From Sediminibacterium soli (GTDB lineage: Bacteria > Bacteroidota > Bacteroidia > Chitinophagales > Chitinophagaceae), in assembly GCF_009939225.1 (NCBI RefSeq), contig NZ_JAACJR010000003.1:558001-622000 (forward strand): a stretch of 64,000 bases of DNA. The letters are read 5' to 3'. Under the pieces are notes generated by a model. It had not been told where the DNA came from, did not search any database, and saw nothing but the letters and a program-made list of their open reading frames with translations. Below are positions 24,660 through 32,868 of the stretch, in pieces (position 1 is the stretch's first letter; the number at the start of each line of letters is the position of its first letter). The translations under genes were made by a program, and so were the position numbers.

Positions 24660-25142
24660 TCAGGAAGGCAAAGCAGGACGTTCTCCGCTGCGACGCCAGT
24701 GTATGGCGCCGGAAGCCAGCACGGAAAAAAACGAACCCAGGCTGAAATTGACCAGACCCGCATTCAGAAAGACCATGAACCATAAGCCGTTAAGTCTTCC
24801 CCCGCTGGCTGCCGGCGCATGGGCAAGCGCGTGGGGATGCAGGATCAGTAACGTAATAGCGGATAACACGCAGGCGAACACAATACCGGTGAGGGTTGTC
24901 AGATGCGCTACGCCCAGTATGGTCATGGCGCTGAAATGCAGGTGGGGCCTGCGCGCCAGCTTTACCACGTGGAGGGCGATAAATAACAGGAAGAAAAAAT
25001 TACCCATATACAACCACCAGGCATACCTGAAATCATCCTTCAGTACAAACACGAGTTCGGCGGCCAGGTACCCCGCTGCTGCCATCGTTCCATACCGCAG
25101 ATAATCGCGTACATGGCTTTTTCTGAACAGCGGTGTCTGCAT
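24660..25142 (-). CDS. Small four-helix membrane protein of unknown function
   Basis: 160 residues. Four hydrophobic segments: about 17-34 (YGTMAAAGYLAAELVFVL), 43-60, 71-103 and 121-150. Loops are basic on the cytoplasmic side (KLARRPHLH, HWRRSGERP), giving an inside-N orientation. I recognise no family. ATG 25142 is supported by the immediate SHVRDYLRYG region leading to the first helix. It lies downstream of a 59-residue hydrophilic gene on the same strand. Confidence 0.7.
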   Translation of the reverse strand: MQTPLFRKSHVRDYLRYGTMAAAGYLAAELVFVLKDDFRYAWWLYMGNFFFLLFIALHVVKLARRPHLHFSAMTILGVAHLTTLTGIVFACVLSAITLLILHPHALAHAPAASGGRLNGLWFMVFLNAGLVNFSLGSFFSVLASGAIHWRRSGERPALPS

Positions 25143-25165
25143 TTGCTGTGGATTTTTTTACGCAG

Positions 25166-25345
25166 TCACCGATGTGTACCCGGTTTTTTGGAATGATGTT
25201 CCTTGTGCGTATGCGTAACATCATTTCCTTTTGTCTGCCACTCCTCGTTTTTCCGGCTGTCGATATCGTCTTTGTTTTCGGGTTTTGCTTTTTTCTGGTT
25301 GATCACCTGCATCCGCTCCCTTGGCTGTTGGTTATTTTTAGTCAT
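25166..25345 (-). CDS. Small hydrophilic protein (59 aa), unknown
   Basis: An open frame of 60 codons from ATG 25345 to TGA 25166-25168, followed 23 nt later by the membrane protein gene on the same strand. The product is very hydrophilic: MTKNNQQPRERMQ at the start, a KKAKPENKDDIDSRKNEEW middle and a His-rich end (DVTHTHKEHHSKKPG). No cysteine and no hydrophobic segment, so it is probably disordered. Such small charged proteins are common between Bacteroidota genes, but conservation could not be checked; the frame is the only one here that spans the gap. Confidence 0.5.
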   Translation of the reverse strand: MTKNNQQPRERMQVINQKKAKPENKDDIDSRKNEEWQTKGNDVTHTHKEHHSKKPGTHR

Positions 25346-25600
25346 AACTGATCATTTCCCAATCATACGACCAAATTCATGCCATCGGATAGCGGGATAT
25401 TCCCACCGCCGCGTGCGATCGCATGAAAAAAAATTTGCCATCAATTCCATATCACTTAGTTTTGAGTTACGGCCGTTTACCGCGGCAGGTCCAATACATC
25501 TCTACCGTAAACACTCGTTTACAGATTTTCACTGTTTAACACTGCCTTTTTTTTACACCTTACTCCATTGGGGAAAGCTGTGTTCATATTAATAATACCT

Positions 25601-25969
25601 ATGGAAAAACATATACTGCTGATTGATGATGACCTGGATGAGCCCGAAATGTTCATGAATGCCCTGTTCGATGCCGATATTATCTGCAAATGCACATGGG
25701 CCAATGGTGCGGAAGAAGCGTTTCGTCATCTGGAGCACATCCGTCCCGATTTTATTGTGCTCGATTTCAACATGCCCAAAATGAATGGGCTGGATACTTT
25801 GCGCGCGCTCAAAGCGCATGAGGAATGGCAGGCCATACCCGTTGTGATGTATTCCACCACCATGGACAGCACGCTTTCTGCCAAAGCCCTGCAGCAGGGG
25901 GCGGTCCAATGCATCCGCAAACCCTATAACATGAAGGAATTGCCAACGCTGCTGCAGGCGTTTTTATAA
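25601..25969 (+). CDS. Single-domain response regulator (Rcp1-like)
   Basis: 122 residues starting at ATG 25601; the in-frame upstream codons are antisense-like and dropped. The receiver signature is complete: LLIDDDLDEPEMFMNAL (acidic cluster at about 8-10), phosphoacceptor in FIVLDFNMPKMNGLDTL, Thr in VVMYSTTMD, and Lys in CIRKPYNMKEL. The extended acidic loop after the first strand (DDDLDEPE) is usual for phytochrome-type partners. It precedes the kinase-like gene at 26106 by about 140 nt, which has its own promoter element. An inverted repeat GTAAAC-ACTC-GTTTAC lies upstream at 25507-25522. Confidence 0.9.
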   Translation: MEKHILLIDDDLDEPEMFMNALFDADIICKCTWANGAEEAFRHLEHIRPDFIVLDFNMPKMNGLDTLRALKAHEEWQAIPVVMYSTTMDSTLSAKALQQGAVQCIRKPYNMKELPTLLQAFL

Positions 25970-25995
25970 GATTACGTTTTTTACATCCAGTTCGT

Positions 25996-26003
25996 TATCT
26001 TTG
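25996..26003 (+). promoter_or_regulatory. -7 element (TATCTTTG)
   Basis: Lies 103-142 nt before the possible starts of the kinase-like gene at 26106/26145, after the end of the response regulator gene. Confidence 0.5.
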
Positions 26004-26105
26004 TTTCCTACCGCTTTTAGCCGGAATCAATACATACTTCTGCATACTCTGGCTTTGCCTTAACACGGGCAATCTCTTTGTTTTTTTGTTGAGAATTGTG
26101 GCCTG

Positions 26106-27314
26106 ATGCAGGTATGTATTCCCTGCGATGCGGGTGATAACTGTATGGAGAAAAACAGCTCGTTCGGCATTACGCATGCCAGTCACCCTGTATTGTTACA
26201 GGCCGTTTTGGACACCTTCCACAGTGGCATACATATATTTAATGCCATCCGTAATCAATCCGGTGAGATCATAGATTTCCAGTTTGTACTGCTGGGAAAG
26301 AAAAGTGTTGCCTTCCCCGATCGCCAGGACCTGGCCGGAAGAAAGCTGCTGGCAGAATATCCCGAATACCAGGCGCAGCTGCAGCAGATGGCGCAGGTGG
26401 TCAACAGCGGCAGCAGCCGGTCGCACGAAGTGCACCTGACCGCAAACGGAAACAACAGCTGGTACCTGGTAACCGACTCGCCCTTTGGCGAAGGCCTGGT
26501 GAATGTATGGGAAGATATCACCGAGCAGAAACAGGCGGAAGAAAAGATCCACGAACTCAACCGCACCCTGCTGATCAATAACCGCGAGCTGGCTTCCCTG
26601 AACTCCGAGCTGAAAACATTCAACTCCATCGCCGCAACCGACTACACCGATACGCTGCGGAAACTGTATACCAACCTGGAGTTCATTATCAGCCATGATG
26701 CCAGGAACCTCACCGATGAGGGCAAGGCCAACGTACGCAGGGCCCAGTCGGCCATCCAGAAAATGAAACTGCTTACGGAAGACATTGTTTCCTATTCACG
26801 TATCCATACCCACGATACCGACCTGCAGGCGGTGGATCTTATTGCGATGCTGCAGGGCATACAGGACGATATGCGCCGCGGCTGGCCCGATATCGAGATC
26901 AATATCGCCTGCCAGGAAAATATGCCCGAGATACAGGGCTATCCTTTCCTGCTCAACCTGCTCTTCCATCACCTGATCGATAACGCCATCAAGTTCCGCA
27001 AGGAAAATACACACCCGATTGTGGAGGTTGGCTGCAGGGATTATGATGCGGCTTCCATTAACCACCCGGCGGCACTGCCCGGCACCCGCTACAACCGGTA
27101 TACCTTTACCGACCAGGGCATCGGTTTTGCACAGGAGGCCGCAGAAGACATTTTTGTGATTTTCCACCGCCTGCACCAGAAAGGCATGTACAAGGGCTCG
27201 GGCATAGGCCTGGCCATCTGCCGTAAGATCATGGACATACACGGCGGGTTCATCACCGCCGAAGGCACAATGGGCACTGGCGCCCATTTTCACTGCTATT
27301 TTCCTATTCCTTAG
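26106..27314 (+). CDS. PAS-containing histidine-kinase-like protein lacking the phosphoacceptor His
   Basis: 402 residues from ATG 26106; ATG 26145 (MEKNSSFG) is also plausible. A PAS-like domain (about 35-140), a coiled coil (EDITEQKQAEEKIHELNRTLLINNRELASLNSEL), then the HisKA-type helix pair and an intact catalytic domain (HHLIDNAIKFRKEN, FTDQGIGFAQEAAEDIF, YKGSGIGLAICRKIMDIHGG). In the dimerisation helix the usual FxxxASHDLxEPLR reads FNSIAATDYTDTLR: the His position is Thr. SHD occurs later (FIISHDARNL) but at another register. It may still act as phosphatase, scaffold or heterodimer partner. The upstream response regulator is the natural candidate partner. Confidence 0.85.
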   Translation: MQVCIPCDAGDNCMEKNSSFGITHASHPVLLQAVLDTFHSGIHIFNAIRNQSGEIIDFQFVLLGKKSVAFPDRQDLAGRKLLAEYPEYQAQLQQMAQVVNSGSSRSHEVHLTANGNNSWYLVTDSPFGEGLVNVWEDITEQKQAEEKIHELNRTLLINNRELASLNSELKTFNSIAATDYTDTLRKLYTNLEFIISHDARNLTDEGKANVRRAQSAIQKMKLLTEDIVSYSRIHTHDTDLQAVDLIAMLQGIQDDMRRGWPDIEINIACQENMPEIQGYPFLLNLLFHHLIDNAIKFRKENTHPIVEVGCRDYDAASINHPAALPGTRYNRYTFTDQGIGFAQEAAEDIFVIFHRLHQKGMYKGSGIGLAICRKIMDIHGGFITAEGTMGTGAHFHCYFPIP

Positions 27315-27411
27315 GCAGTTAACAGGCCGGCCCGGTTTGCCCAAACCGACCGGCGGCGGGTTTGGGCGAAAAGCAGTTGGCCCGGAGCCGTGTCCCAAAG
27401 CGTAAAACCCT

Positions 27412-27419
27412 TACCTTTG
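27412..27419 (+). promoter_or_regulatory. -7 element (TACCTTTG) for trigger factor
   Basis: 25 nt before the ATG at 27445, leaving an AT-rich leader of about 20 nt (TTTTAAAACAACAATT), the Bacteroidota alternative to a Shine-Dalgarno sequence. Confidence 0.6.
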
Positions 27420-27444
27420 CAGCCCGAATTTTAAAACAACAATT

Positions 27445-28809
27445 ATGGCTTCTGTTACCAGAGAAAACATCAGCCTGCTGAATGACAAGCTGACCGTTAC
27501 CTTATCAAAAGACGATTATTACCAGGGTTTTGAGCAAAGCCTGAAAAAATATGCGAAATCAGCCAATATCCCCGGCTTCCGCAAAGGCATGGTGCCGGCC
27601 GGCCTGGTGAAGAAAATGTACGGACAGGGCGTATTTACCGACGAAGTGCTGCGCAAGGTGGAAACCGAACTGAACGCTTACCTGAACAACGAGCAACTCG
27701 AAATATTTGCACAGCCGCTGCCGCTCGACAGCGATGCGCGCGCGCTGGATATGAACAATCCTGCCGACTACCAGTTTGCTTTCGAGATCGGTCTGAAACC
27801 CGCTTTCGATATCGATGCCAAAAAGATCCATGTTACCCGTTATAAAGTGGATGTTACCGATGCCATGGTGCAGGAAGAAGTGGAGCGTTTGCAGACACGC
27901 AATGGCAAGATGACGGAACCCGAAGCGGTAGCCGGCGAGGAAAATGTGCTGAATGTAAAATTTATTGAAGCAGATGCGGCCGGTAACGAACTGGAAGGCG
28001 GCGTAACCAAAGACAATTCACTGCTGGTTAAATATTTTTCCGCCGATTTCCGCAAGAACCTGGTCGGGAAGAAAAACAACGATACCGTGTCGCTGCAGCT
28101 GGATAAGGCTTTTGACGAAAAAGAGCGCGAAGCCATCCTCCAGGACCTGGGTCTGCAAAAAGAAGACAGCGCCAGGCATTTTAACCTGCTGATCACCAAA
28201 GTGGGACTGATCGAAAAAGCGGAGCTTAACGAAGAGCTGTTCAAAGCGGTTTATCCCAATAACGAAGACATTGCAACGGAAGCCGATTTCAGGAATGCGA
28301 TCAAGGCCGATATCGAAGCCCATTTTGCACAGCAGGCGCGCAACCAGGTGCACGACCAGATCTATCATTACCTGGTGGATCATACCACCATGGAATTTCC
28401 GGAAAGCTTCCTGAAACGCTGGTTGCAGACCGGCGGCGAGCAGCCCAAAACTGCCGAAGAGGCAGAAAACGATTACCCGACTTTTGTGAACCAGCTGAAA
28501 TGGACACTGGTAAGCAGTAAGCTGATACAGGATAACAAGATCGAGGTGCTGCCCGATGATATCCGCGACTTTGCCAAGCAGCAGCTGTTCAGCTATATGG
28601 GCGGCCAGCTGGGTGCACTGGGCGATAACCAGCAGTGGGTGGACGATTATGCCAACCGCATGATGCAGGACAGGAAATTTGTGGAAGACAGCTACCACAG
28701 GATCAGCACCGACAAGCTTTTCAGCCAGCTGGAAAGCCAGGTGGAGGCAAAAGAAGAAGCGATCAGCTCGGAAGCTTTTGCCGAAAAACTGCATCACCAC
28801 CACCATTGA
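27445..28809 (+). CDS. tig: Trigger factor
   Basis: 454 residues. The N-terminal ribosome-binding domain has the signature FRKGMVPAGLVKKMYG (about 46-61), the GFRxGxxP equivalent. The central PPIase-like part is poorly conserved, as in other Bacteroidota; the C-terminal chaperone arms are helical. The protein binds nascent chains at the ribosome exit. It ends KLHHHHH, a natural five-His tail. The gene stands just upstream of clpP1-clpP2-clpX, the conserved tig-clpPX neighbourhood, but a strong terminator at 28869 separates them. Confidence 0.92.
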   Translation: MASVTRENISLLNDKLTVTLSKDDYYQGFEQSLKKYAKSANIPGFRKGMVPAGLVKKMYGQGVFTDEVLRKVETELNAYLNNEQLEIFAQPLPLDSDARALDMNNPADYQFAFEIGLKPAFDIDAKKIHVTRYKVDVTDAMVQEEVERLQTRNGKMTEPEAVAGEENVLNVKFIEADAAGNELEGGVTKDNSLLVKYFSADFRKNLVGKKNNDTVSLQLDKAFDEKEREAILQDLGLQKEDSARHFNLLITKVGLIEKAELNEELFKAVYPNNEDIATEADFRNAIKADIEAHFAQQARNQVHDQIYHYLVDHTTMEFPESFLKRWLQTGGEQPKTAEEAENDYPTFVNQLKWTLVSSKLIQDNKIEVLPDDIRDFAKQQLFSYMGGQLGALGDNQQWVDDYANRMMQDRKFVEDSYHRISTDKLFSQLESQVEAKEEAISSEAFAEKLHHHHH

Positions 28810-28868
28810 TAAACAGCGCGCGGTAGTTGCGTATCTGGCAATAACACCGCGCACGCTAACCATACCCG

Positions 28869-28897
28869 ACCGGGCCAGCCAATGGCCCGGTTTTTTT
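28869..28897 (+). terminator. Intrinsic terminator of tig
   Basis: ACCGGGCC and GGCCCGGT form an 8-bp stem (28869-28876 with 28884-28891), followed by a run of seven T. Confidence 0.9.
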
Positions 28898-29061
28898 GTA
28901 CCGGTACCGAGGTATTTTCTGCTGCCTGCTTTTGAAATGGCGATTTTCGGCCGCTTCGCCCTGACTAACTGTCGTAAAAACAGCTTTGCACAGTATTTGT
29001 TTTGTAAACATTCCCAAAGGGGCAAATCACTTATCTTCAAAGCGAAAAATTGATAGCATAT

Positions 29062-29751
29062 ATGAATCCGGGAAAAGAATTTGAACAATATGCCGTAAAG
29101 CACCGTGGTATTTCAAGTGCCACGCTGCATAATTTCAGGCAGAATGGATTTACCAGCCTTACCCCCTATATCATAGAAGAAAGACCGCTGAACGTGGCCA
29201 GTATGGATGTGTTCAGCCGACTGATGATGGACCGCATCATCTTTCTTGGCGAGGGCATCAACGATTATGTGGCCAATATCGTAACCGCACAGCTGCTGTT
29301 CCTGGAGAGCACCGACAGGAGCCGCGATATACAGATGTATATCAACAGCCCCGGCGGCGGCGTGTATGCAGGACTGGGCATTTACGATACCATGCAGTTT
29401 ATCAACCCCGATGTGGCCACGATCTGTACGGGTATGGCGGCCAGCATGGCGCAGATACTGCTTTGCGCGGGCGTTCCGGGCAAAAGAACGGCACTGCGTC
29501 ACAGCCGGGTAATGATTCACCAGCCCAGCGGCGCCATCGGCGGCCAGGCCAGCGATATCGAGATCACTGCCAAAGAGATCAGGAAACTCAAGCAGGAGCT
29601 CTATAATATCACGGCGCACCATACCGGTAAGGATGCAGAAACCATTGTTCGCGACAGCGACCGCGATTTCTGGATGACGGCCCAGGAAGCAAAGGAATAC
29701 GGTCTGATAGACGAGGTACTGCTGACAAATCCGAGAAAGGAAAAAAAATAA
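29062..29751 (+). CDS. clpP: ATP-dependent Clp protease proteolytic subunit ClpP (copy 1)
   Basis: 229 residues from ATG 29062. The ClpP fold with oxyanion/handle motif INSPGGGVYAGL (about 95-106), nucleophile Ser128 in GMAASMAQILL, His153 in VMIHQPSGAIGGQA, Asp202 in DRDFWMTAQEA: the complete triad. The N-terminal extension (FEQYAVKHRGISSATLHNF) is longer than in E. coli ClpP; an IIEERPLN segment precedes the core. The peptidase forms tetradecameric barrels and degrades substrates unfolded by ClpX. It is followed 55 nt downstream by a second clpP and then clpX. Confidence 0.93.
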   Translation: MNPGKEFEQYAVKHRGISSATLHNFRQNGFTSLTPYIIEERPLNVASMDVFSRLMMDRIIFLGEGINDYVANIVTAQLLFLESTDRSRDIQMYINSPGGGVYAGLGIYDTMQFINPDVATICTGMAASMAQILLCAGVPGKRTALRHSRVMIHQPSGAIGGQASDIEITAKEIRKLKQELYNITAHHTGKDAETIVRDSDRDFWMTAQEAKEYGLIDEVLLTNPRKEKK

Positions 29752-29806
29752 GCGGCTGACAGAGATGTACGCCTTACCATTTACGACGCCAATAAACACG
29801 AAGAAC

Positions 29807-30445
29807 ATGATCCAATCAACCTATACAGGTCCCCGTTTTAACGACGACGAGGAAAACGATCCCAAAAATGAGCCGGTGCAGGAGCATCCGGTGAACGATT
29901 TTATGACCAAGAAACTGGAGAAAATGTTCTTCGAAAGAAGGGCGGTATATCTCTGGGGAGTGGTTGACGATAAGTCTGCACGCGAAGTGGTATCGCGGCT
30001 GCTGCTGCTGGATGCCGATAAAAGCGGCGAAGAGATCAAATTTTACATCAACAGCCCGGGTGGTGTGGTTACCAGCGGTATGGTGATCTACGATACGATG
30101 AAACTTATCAAAAGCCCGGTGAGCACCATCTGTATGGGACTGGCTGCCAGTATGGGATCTATCCTGCTGAGCGCGGGCGCAAAAGGCAGGCGCTTTATTT
30201 TCCCGCACGGCGAGGTGATGATCCACCAGCCAAGCCTGGGCGGGTATTTCCAGGCCAACAGCGCCGATATAGAAATACAGGCCAACCAGATCCGCAAAAC
30301 CAAGGAACTGGGCGCCAAAATCCTCGCAACCAATTGCGGCAAAACACCCGAACAAATACTGAAGGATTTTGACCGGGATTACTGGATGGACGCACAAGAG
30401 GCTGTAAATTATGGCATTGTGGACGCTGTGATGACAGAAATCTAG
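29807..30445 (+). CDS. ATP-dependent Clp protease proteolytic subunit ClpP (copy 2)
   Basis: 212 residues from ATG 29807; the ORF begins earlier but the MYALPFTTPINTKN stretch is not ClpP-like. A long acidic N-terminal tail (FNDDEENDPKNEPVQEHP) precedes the core. INSPGGVVTSGM, Ser115 in GLAASMGSILL, His140 in VMIHQPSLGGYFQA, Asp191 in DRDYWMDAQEAV give an intact triad. It differs from copy 1 throughout the N terminus and the handle region, so this is an old paralogue, not a recent duplicate. Two active ClpP subunits suggest a heteromeric or alternative barrel, as in mycobacteria and some cyanobacteria; which applies here is unknown. Confidence 0.92.
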   Translation: MIQSTYTGPRFNDDEENDPKNEPVQEHPVNDFMTKKLEKMFFERRAVYLWGVVDDKSAREVVSRLLLLDADKSGEEIKFYINSPGGVVTSGMVIYDTMKLIKSPVSTICMGLAASMGSILLSAGAKGRRFIFPHGEVMIHQPSLGGYFQANSADIEIQANQIRKTKELGAKILATNCGKTPEQILKDFDRDYWMDAQEAVNYGIVDAVMTEI

Positions 30446-30508
30446 CTTGGGCACGGCATTTTTATAGATCATTTATCCCAAATTCAGGCAGAAACGGCTG
30501 AACTGTAA

Positions 30509-30516
30509 TAGCTTTG
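30509..30516 (+). promoter_or_regulatory. -7 element (TAGCTTTG) for clpX
   Basis: 56 nt before the clpX ATG, so clpX may have its own start in addition to read-through from the clpP genes. Confidence 0.5.
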
Positions 30517-30571
30517 CAACGATTTGCTGCAGGAGCTGTCTTCCGGTTGTTGCTGCAAGAAATATCCAACT

Positions 30572-31816
30572 ATGGCAAAATCTTCTCAATTGCATTGTTC
30601 ATTTTGTGGCCGCAGCCGCGATGAGGTCAAGATCCTTATTGCCGGCCAGGACGGTCATATCTGTGAGAACTGCGTGGAACATGCACAGGAGATCATCGCA
30701 CAGGAACTCACCGCCAAGCACCAGGATACCCCCGGCGGCGGCAGTAATTTTAAACTGAATGTGCGCCGTCCCGCCGAGATCAAAAAATTCCTCGACGAAT
30801 ATGTGATCGGTCAGGACGAGGCAAAAAAAGTGCTGGCCGTGGCCGTCTACAACCACTATAAGCGGGTAAACCTGAAACAGCAGGCCGATGAAGTGGAGAT
30901 TGAAAAAAGCAATATCGTAATGGTGGGCGAGACCGGCACCGGCAAGACCCTGCTGGCCAAAACCATTGCCCGTTTGCTGAATGTACCTTTTGCCATCGTG
31001 GATGCCACCGTGTTCACCGAAGCCGGTTATGTGGGAGAAGACGTGGAAAGCATGCTCACCCGCCTGCTGCAGAACTGTAATTACGATGTAAACGCCGCCG
31101 AGCGCGGTATCGTTTACGTGGATGAAATAGACAAGATAGCCCGCAAAGGCGATAACCCCTCCATTACCCGCGATGTGAGCGGCGAAGGCGTACAGCAGGG
31201 GCTGCTGAAAATGCTCGAAGGCACCGAAGTGCTGGTGCCGCCACAGGGAGGCCGCAAACATCCCGAGCAGAAAATGATCAAGGTAGACACCCGCAATATC
31301 CTGTTTATCTGTGGCGGTGCTTTTGACGGCATCGACAAAGTGATAGCCAGGAGGGTGAACACCAACGCGATCGGTTTTAACGTGAACAAAGATGTGCAGG
31401 AACACCACCGGAAGAACATGCTGGAGTTCATCAATGCACAGGACCTGAAAAGTTTTGGATTGATACCCGAACTGCTGGGCCGTTTGCCCGTTATCACCCA
31501 CCTGAATCCGCTGGATGCCGAAACGCTGAAAAGCATTCTTACCGAACCAAAGAACTCGCTTATCAAGCAGTTCTCGCGTTTGTTTGAACTGGAAGGCATC
31601 AAACTTACCATCGAAGACGCGGTGCTGGAATTCATGGTGAACAAAGCGCTCGAATACAAACTGGGCGCAAGGGGTTTACGCAGTATCTGCGAAAGCATCC
31701 TCACTGATGCCATGTTCGAATTACCGGGCACCGGCGAGCAGAAGTTGCATATTACACTGGACTATGCAGAGAGAATGTTCGGTAAGAGCAAACTCAGCAC
31801 ATTGAAAGTGGCGTAA
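30572..31816 (+). CDS. clpX: ATP-dependent Clp protease ATP-binding subunit ClpX
   Basis: 414 residues from ATG 30572. The N-terminal zinc-binding domain ([12 protein letters not shown] and CENC, about 7-36), Walker A GETGTGKT, Walker [12 protein letters not shown], sensor/pore segments including [15 protein letters not shown], and the IGF-type loop NAIGFN that docks ClpP. The hexameric AAA+ unfoldase feeds substrates to ClpP. The two clpP genes lie directly upstream in the same direction, so the whole machine is one locus. Length is normal. Confidence 0.96.
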   Translation: MAKSSQLHCSFCGRSRDEVKILIAGQDGHICENCVEHAQEIIAQELTAKHQDTPGGGSNFKLNVRRPAEIKKFLDEYVIGQDEAKKVLAVAVYNHYKRVNLKQQADEVEIEKSNIVMVGETGTGKTLLAKTIARLLNVPFAIVDATVFTEAGYVGEDVESMLTRLLQNCNYDVNAAERGIVYVDEIDKIARKGDNPSITRDVSGEGVQQGLLKMLEGTEVLVPPQGGRKHPEQKMIKVDTRNILFICGGAFDGIDKVIARRVNTNAIGFNVNKDVQEHHRKNMLEFINAQDLKSFGLIPELLGRLPVITHLNPLDAETLKSILTEPKNSLIKQFSRLFELEGIKLTIEDAVLEFMVNKALEYKLGARGLRSICESILTDAMFELPGTGEQKLHITLDYAERMFGKSKLSTLKVA

Positions 31817-31917
31817 AGAATACATTCTGCCAGAACGCCGCTGCGGGCACCGTGTGAATACACGGGCTTATTCTTGTTCATCTTTTCATCCTATCTTGCA
31901 CACACAACGAATCTCCC

Positions 31918-32076
31918 ATGAACGAACTCATCAATCGCCTTGTACAGGAAGCAGGTCTTACACCCGATCAGGCTCGGAAAGCCGTGGAGACCATCGCCGG
32001 ATTTGTGAAAGAGAAATTCCCTATGCTGGGCGGCGCCGTTGACCAGATCTTTTCCGCGGGAGGCAATGAAGAGTAA
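31918..32076 (+). CDS. Small protein (52 aa) of unknown function
   Basis: From ATG 31918 to TAA 32074-32076. Amphipathic helices: MNELINRLVQEAGLTPDQAR, AVETIAGFVKEKFPM, then GGAVDQIFSAGGNEE. The pattern (GLTPDQARKAVETIAGFVKEKFP) resembles small Bacteroidota proteins distantly similar to DUF2267/DUF2780 repeats, but I am not certain. The preceding TATCTTGC near 31892 is a one-mismatch -7 element. Too short for usual gene calling; the frame is clean and codon use matches neighbours. Confidence 0.6.
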   Translation: MNELINRLVQEAGLTPDQARKAVETIAGFVKEKFPMLGGAVDQIFSAGGNEE

Positions 32077-32128
32077 GACCGTTATTTTCCGGCATTGCAT
32101 AAGTCAGCGGGTTGGCTTTTTTCTGTAG

Positions 32129-32743
32129 TTATACCCTTACCCATTCTTTTTTTTCCGCATCATACTGTTTGATCAGCCGGGCCGGGTTTCCGGCTGCAAT
32201 ACTGAAAGGGGGTACGTTTTTGGTAACCACCGAACCCGCTGCCACCACCGAATGCCGGCCAATGGTTACGCCCGCGGTGATCACTACATTGGCCGCGATC
32301 CAGCAATCGTCTTCCACCACAACCGGCGCAGTCCTTACATGCTGGTCAGCGATGGGGCGCAATGCATCTTCGTATATATGGTTAAGACCGCTTATCACCA
32401 CATGCTGTGCAAGGATGATGTTATTGCCCAGCGTTACCGGCCCGATGATCACATTGCTCATACCAACCAGGGTATGATGCCCGATGATCACATCGCCCGA
32501 TCCGTTGTTGACCGTGCTGAAATCCTCGATGATCGAACGCTCTCCCAGTTCAAAGCGGTTGAAAGGCAGCACATCGGTGCGCGTGCGCCGGCGTATGACG
32601 GCACCCGGGCCTTTTTTATGGACAAAGGGATTCACGAACCATTTTACCCAGGTACGCGGACGTGCTTCATGGGTGCGTACCAGCGCGCCGTGCACCCATT
32701 TCTTCAGACGCGGATTTTGGTTGATCTTTTCTTTCAGCGACAT
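32129..32743 (-). CDS. Acetyltransferase of the hexapeptide-repeat (left-handed beta-helix) family
   Basis: 204 residues. The central portion shows hexapeptide turns: FSTVNNGSGDVIIGHHTLVGMSNVIIGPVTLGNN, then VVVEDDCWIAANVVITAGVTIGRHSVVAAGSVVTKNVPPFSIAAGNPA, the acetyl-CoA-binding coil pattern of CysE/WcaF-like O-acetyltransferases. The active-site His candidate is in ISGLNHIYED. The N terminus is basic (RTHEARPRTWVKWFVNP), possibly membrane-associated. It faces the exopolysaccharide cluster divergently and probably decorates its sugar product; the target is unknown. Confidence 0.88.
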   Translation of the reverse strand: MSLKEKINQNPRLKKWVHGALVRTHEARPRTWVKWFVNPFVHKKGPGAVIRRRTRTDVLPFNRFELGERSIIEDFSTVNNGSGDVIIGHHTLVGMSNVIIGPVTLGNNIILAQHVVISGLNHIYEDALRPIADQHVRTAPVVVEDDCWIAANVVITAGVTIGRHSVVAAGSVVTKNVPPFSIAAGNPARLIKQYDAEKKEWVRV

Positions 32744-32868
32744 GGATAAAAATATACTTCAAGTTATATTTTTTCAACAGATAACACAACAAAGATCCAG
32801 CTAATCCGTTCCTTTCCGGGTATAGGGTTCAAACCTTAGTTTTACTAACTTTAACCCAAAGCAGCTGT

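Noticed and set aside
25033..25224. 63-codon open frame overlapping the small membrane protein start
   Set aside because: Off-frame Arg/Cys-rich shadow; the 59-residue frame at 25166-25345 explains the region better.
27339..27367. Hairpin GCCCAAACC/GGTTTGGGC between the kinase-like gene and tig as terminator
   Set aside because: Stem is good but there is no T-run on the plus strand; could be a terminator or only a chance GC-rich palindrome.
28795..28809. His tail as vector contamination
   Set aside because: The tail is followed by native spacer, a native terminator and the clpP promoter region without any vector-like sequence.
31850..31865. CCGTGT-GAAT-ACACGG hairpin after clpX as a terminator
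   Set aside because: Short stem and the following GCTTATTCTTG is a poor T-run, so left uncalled.
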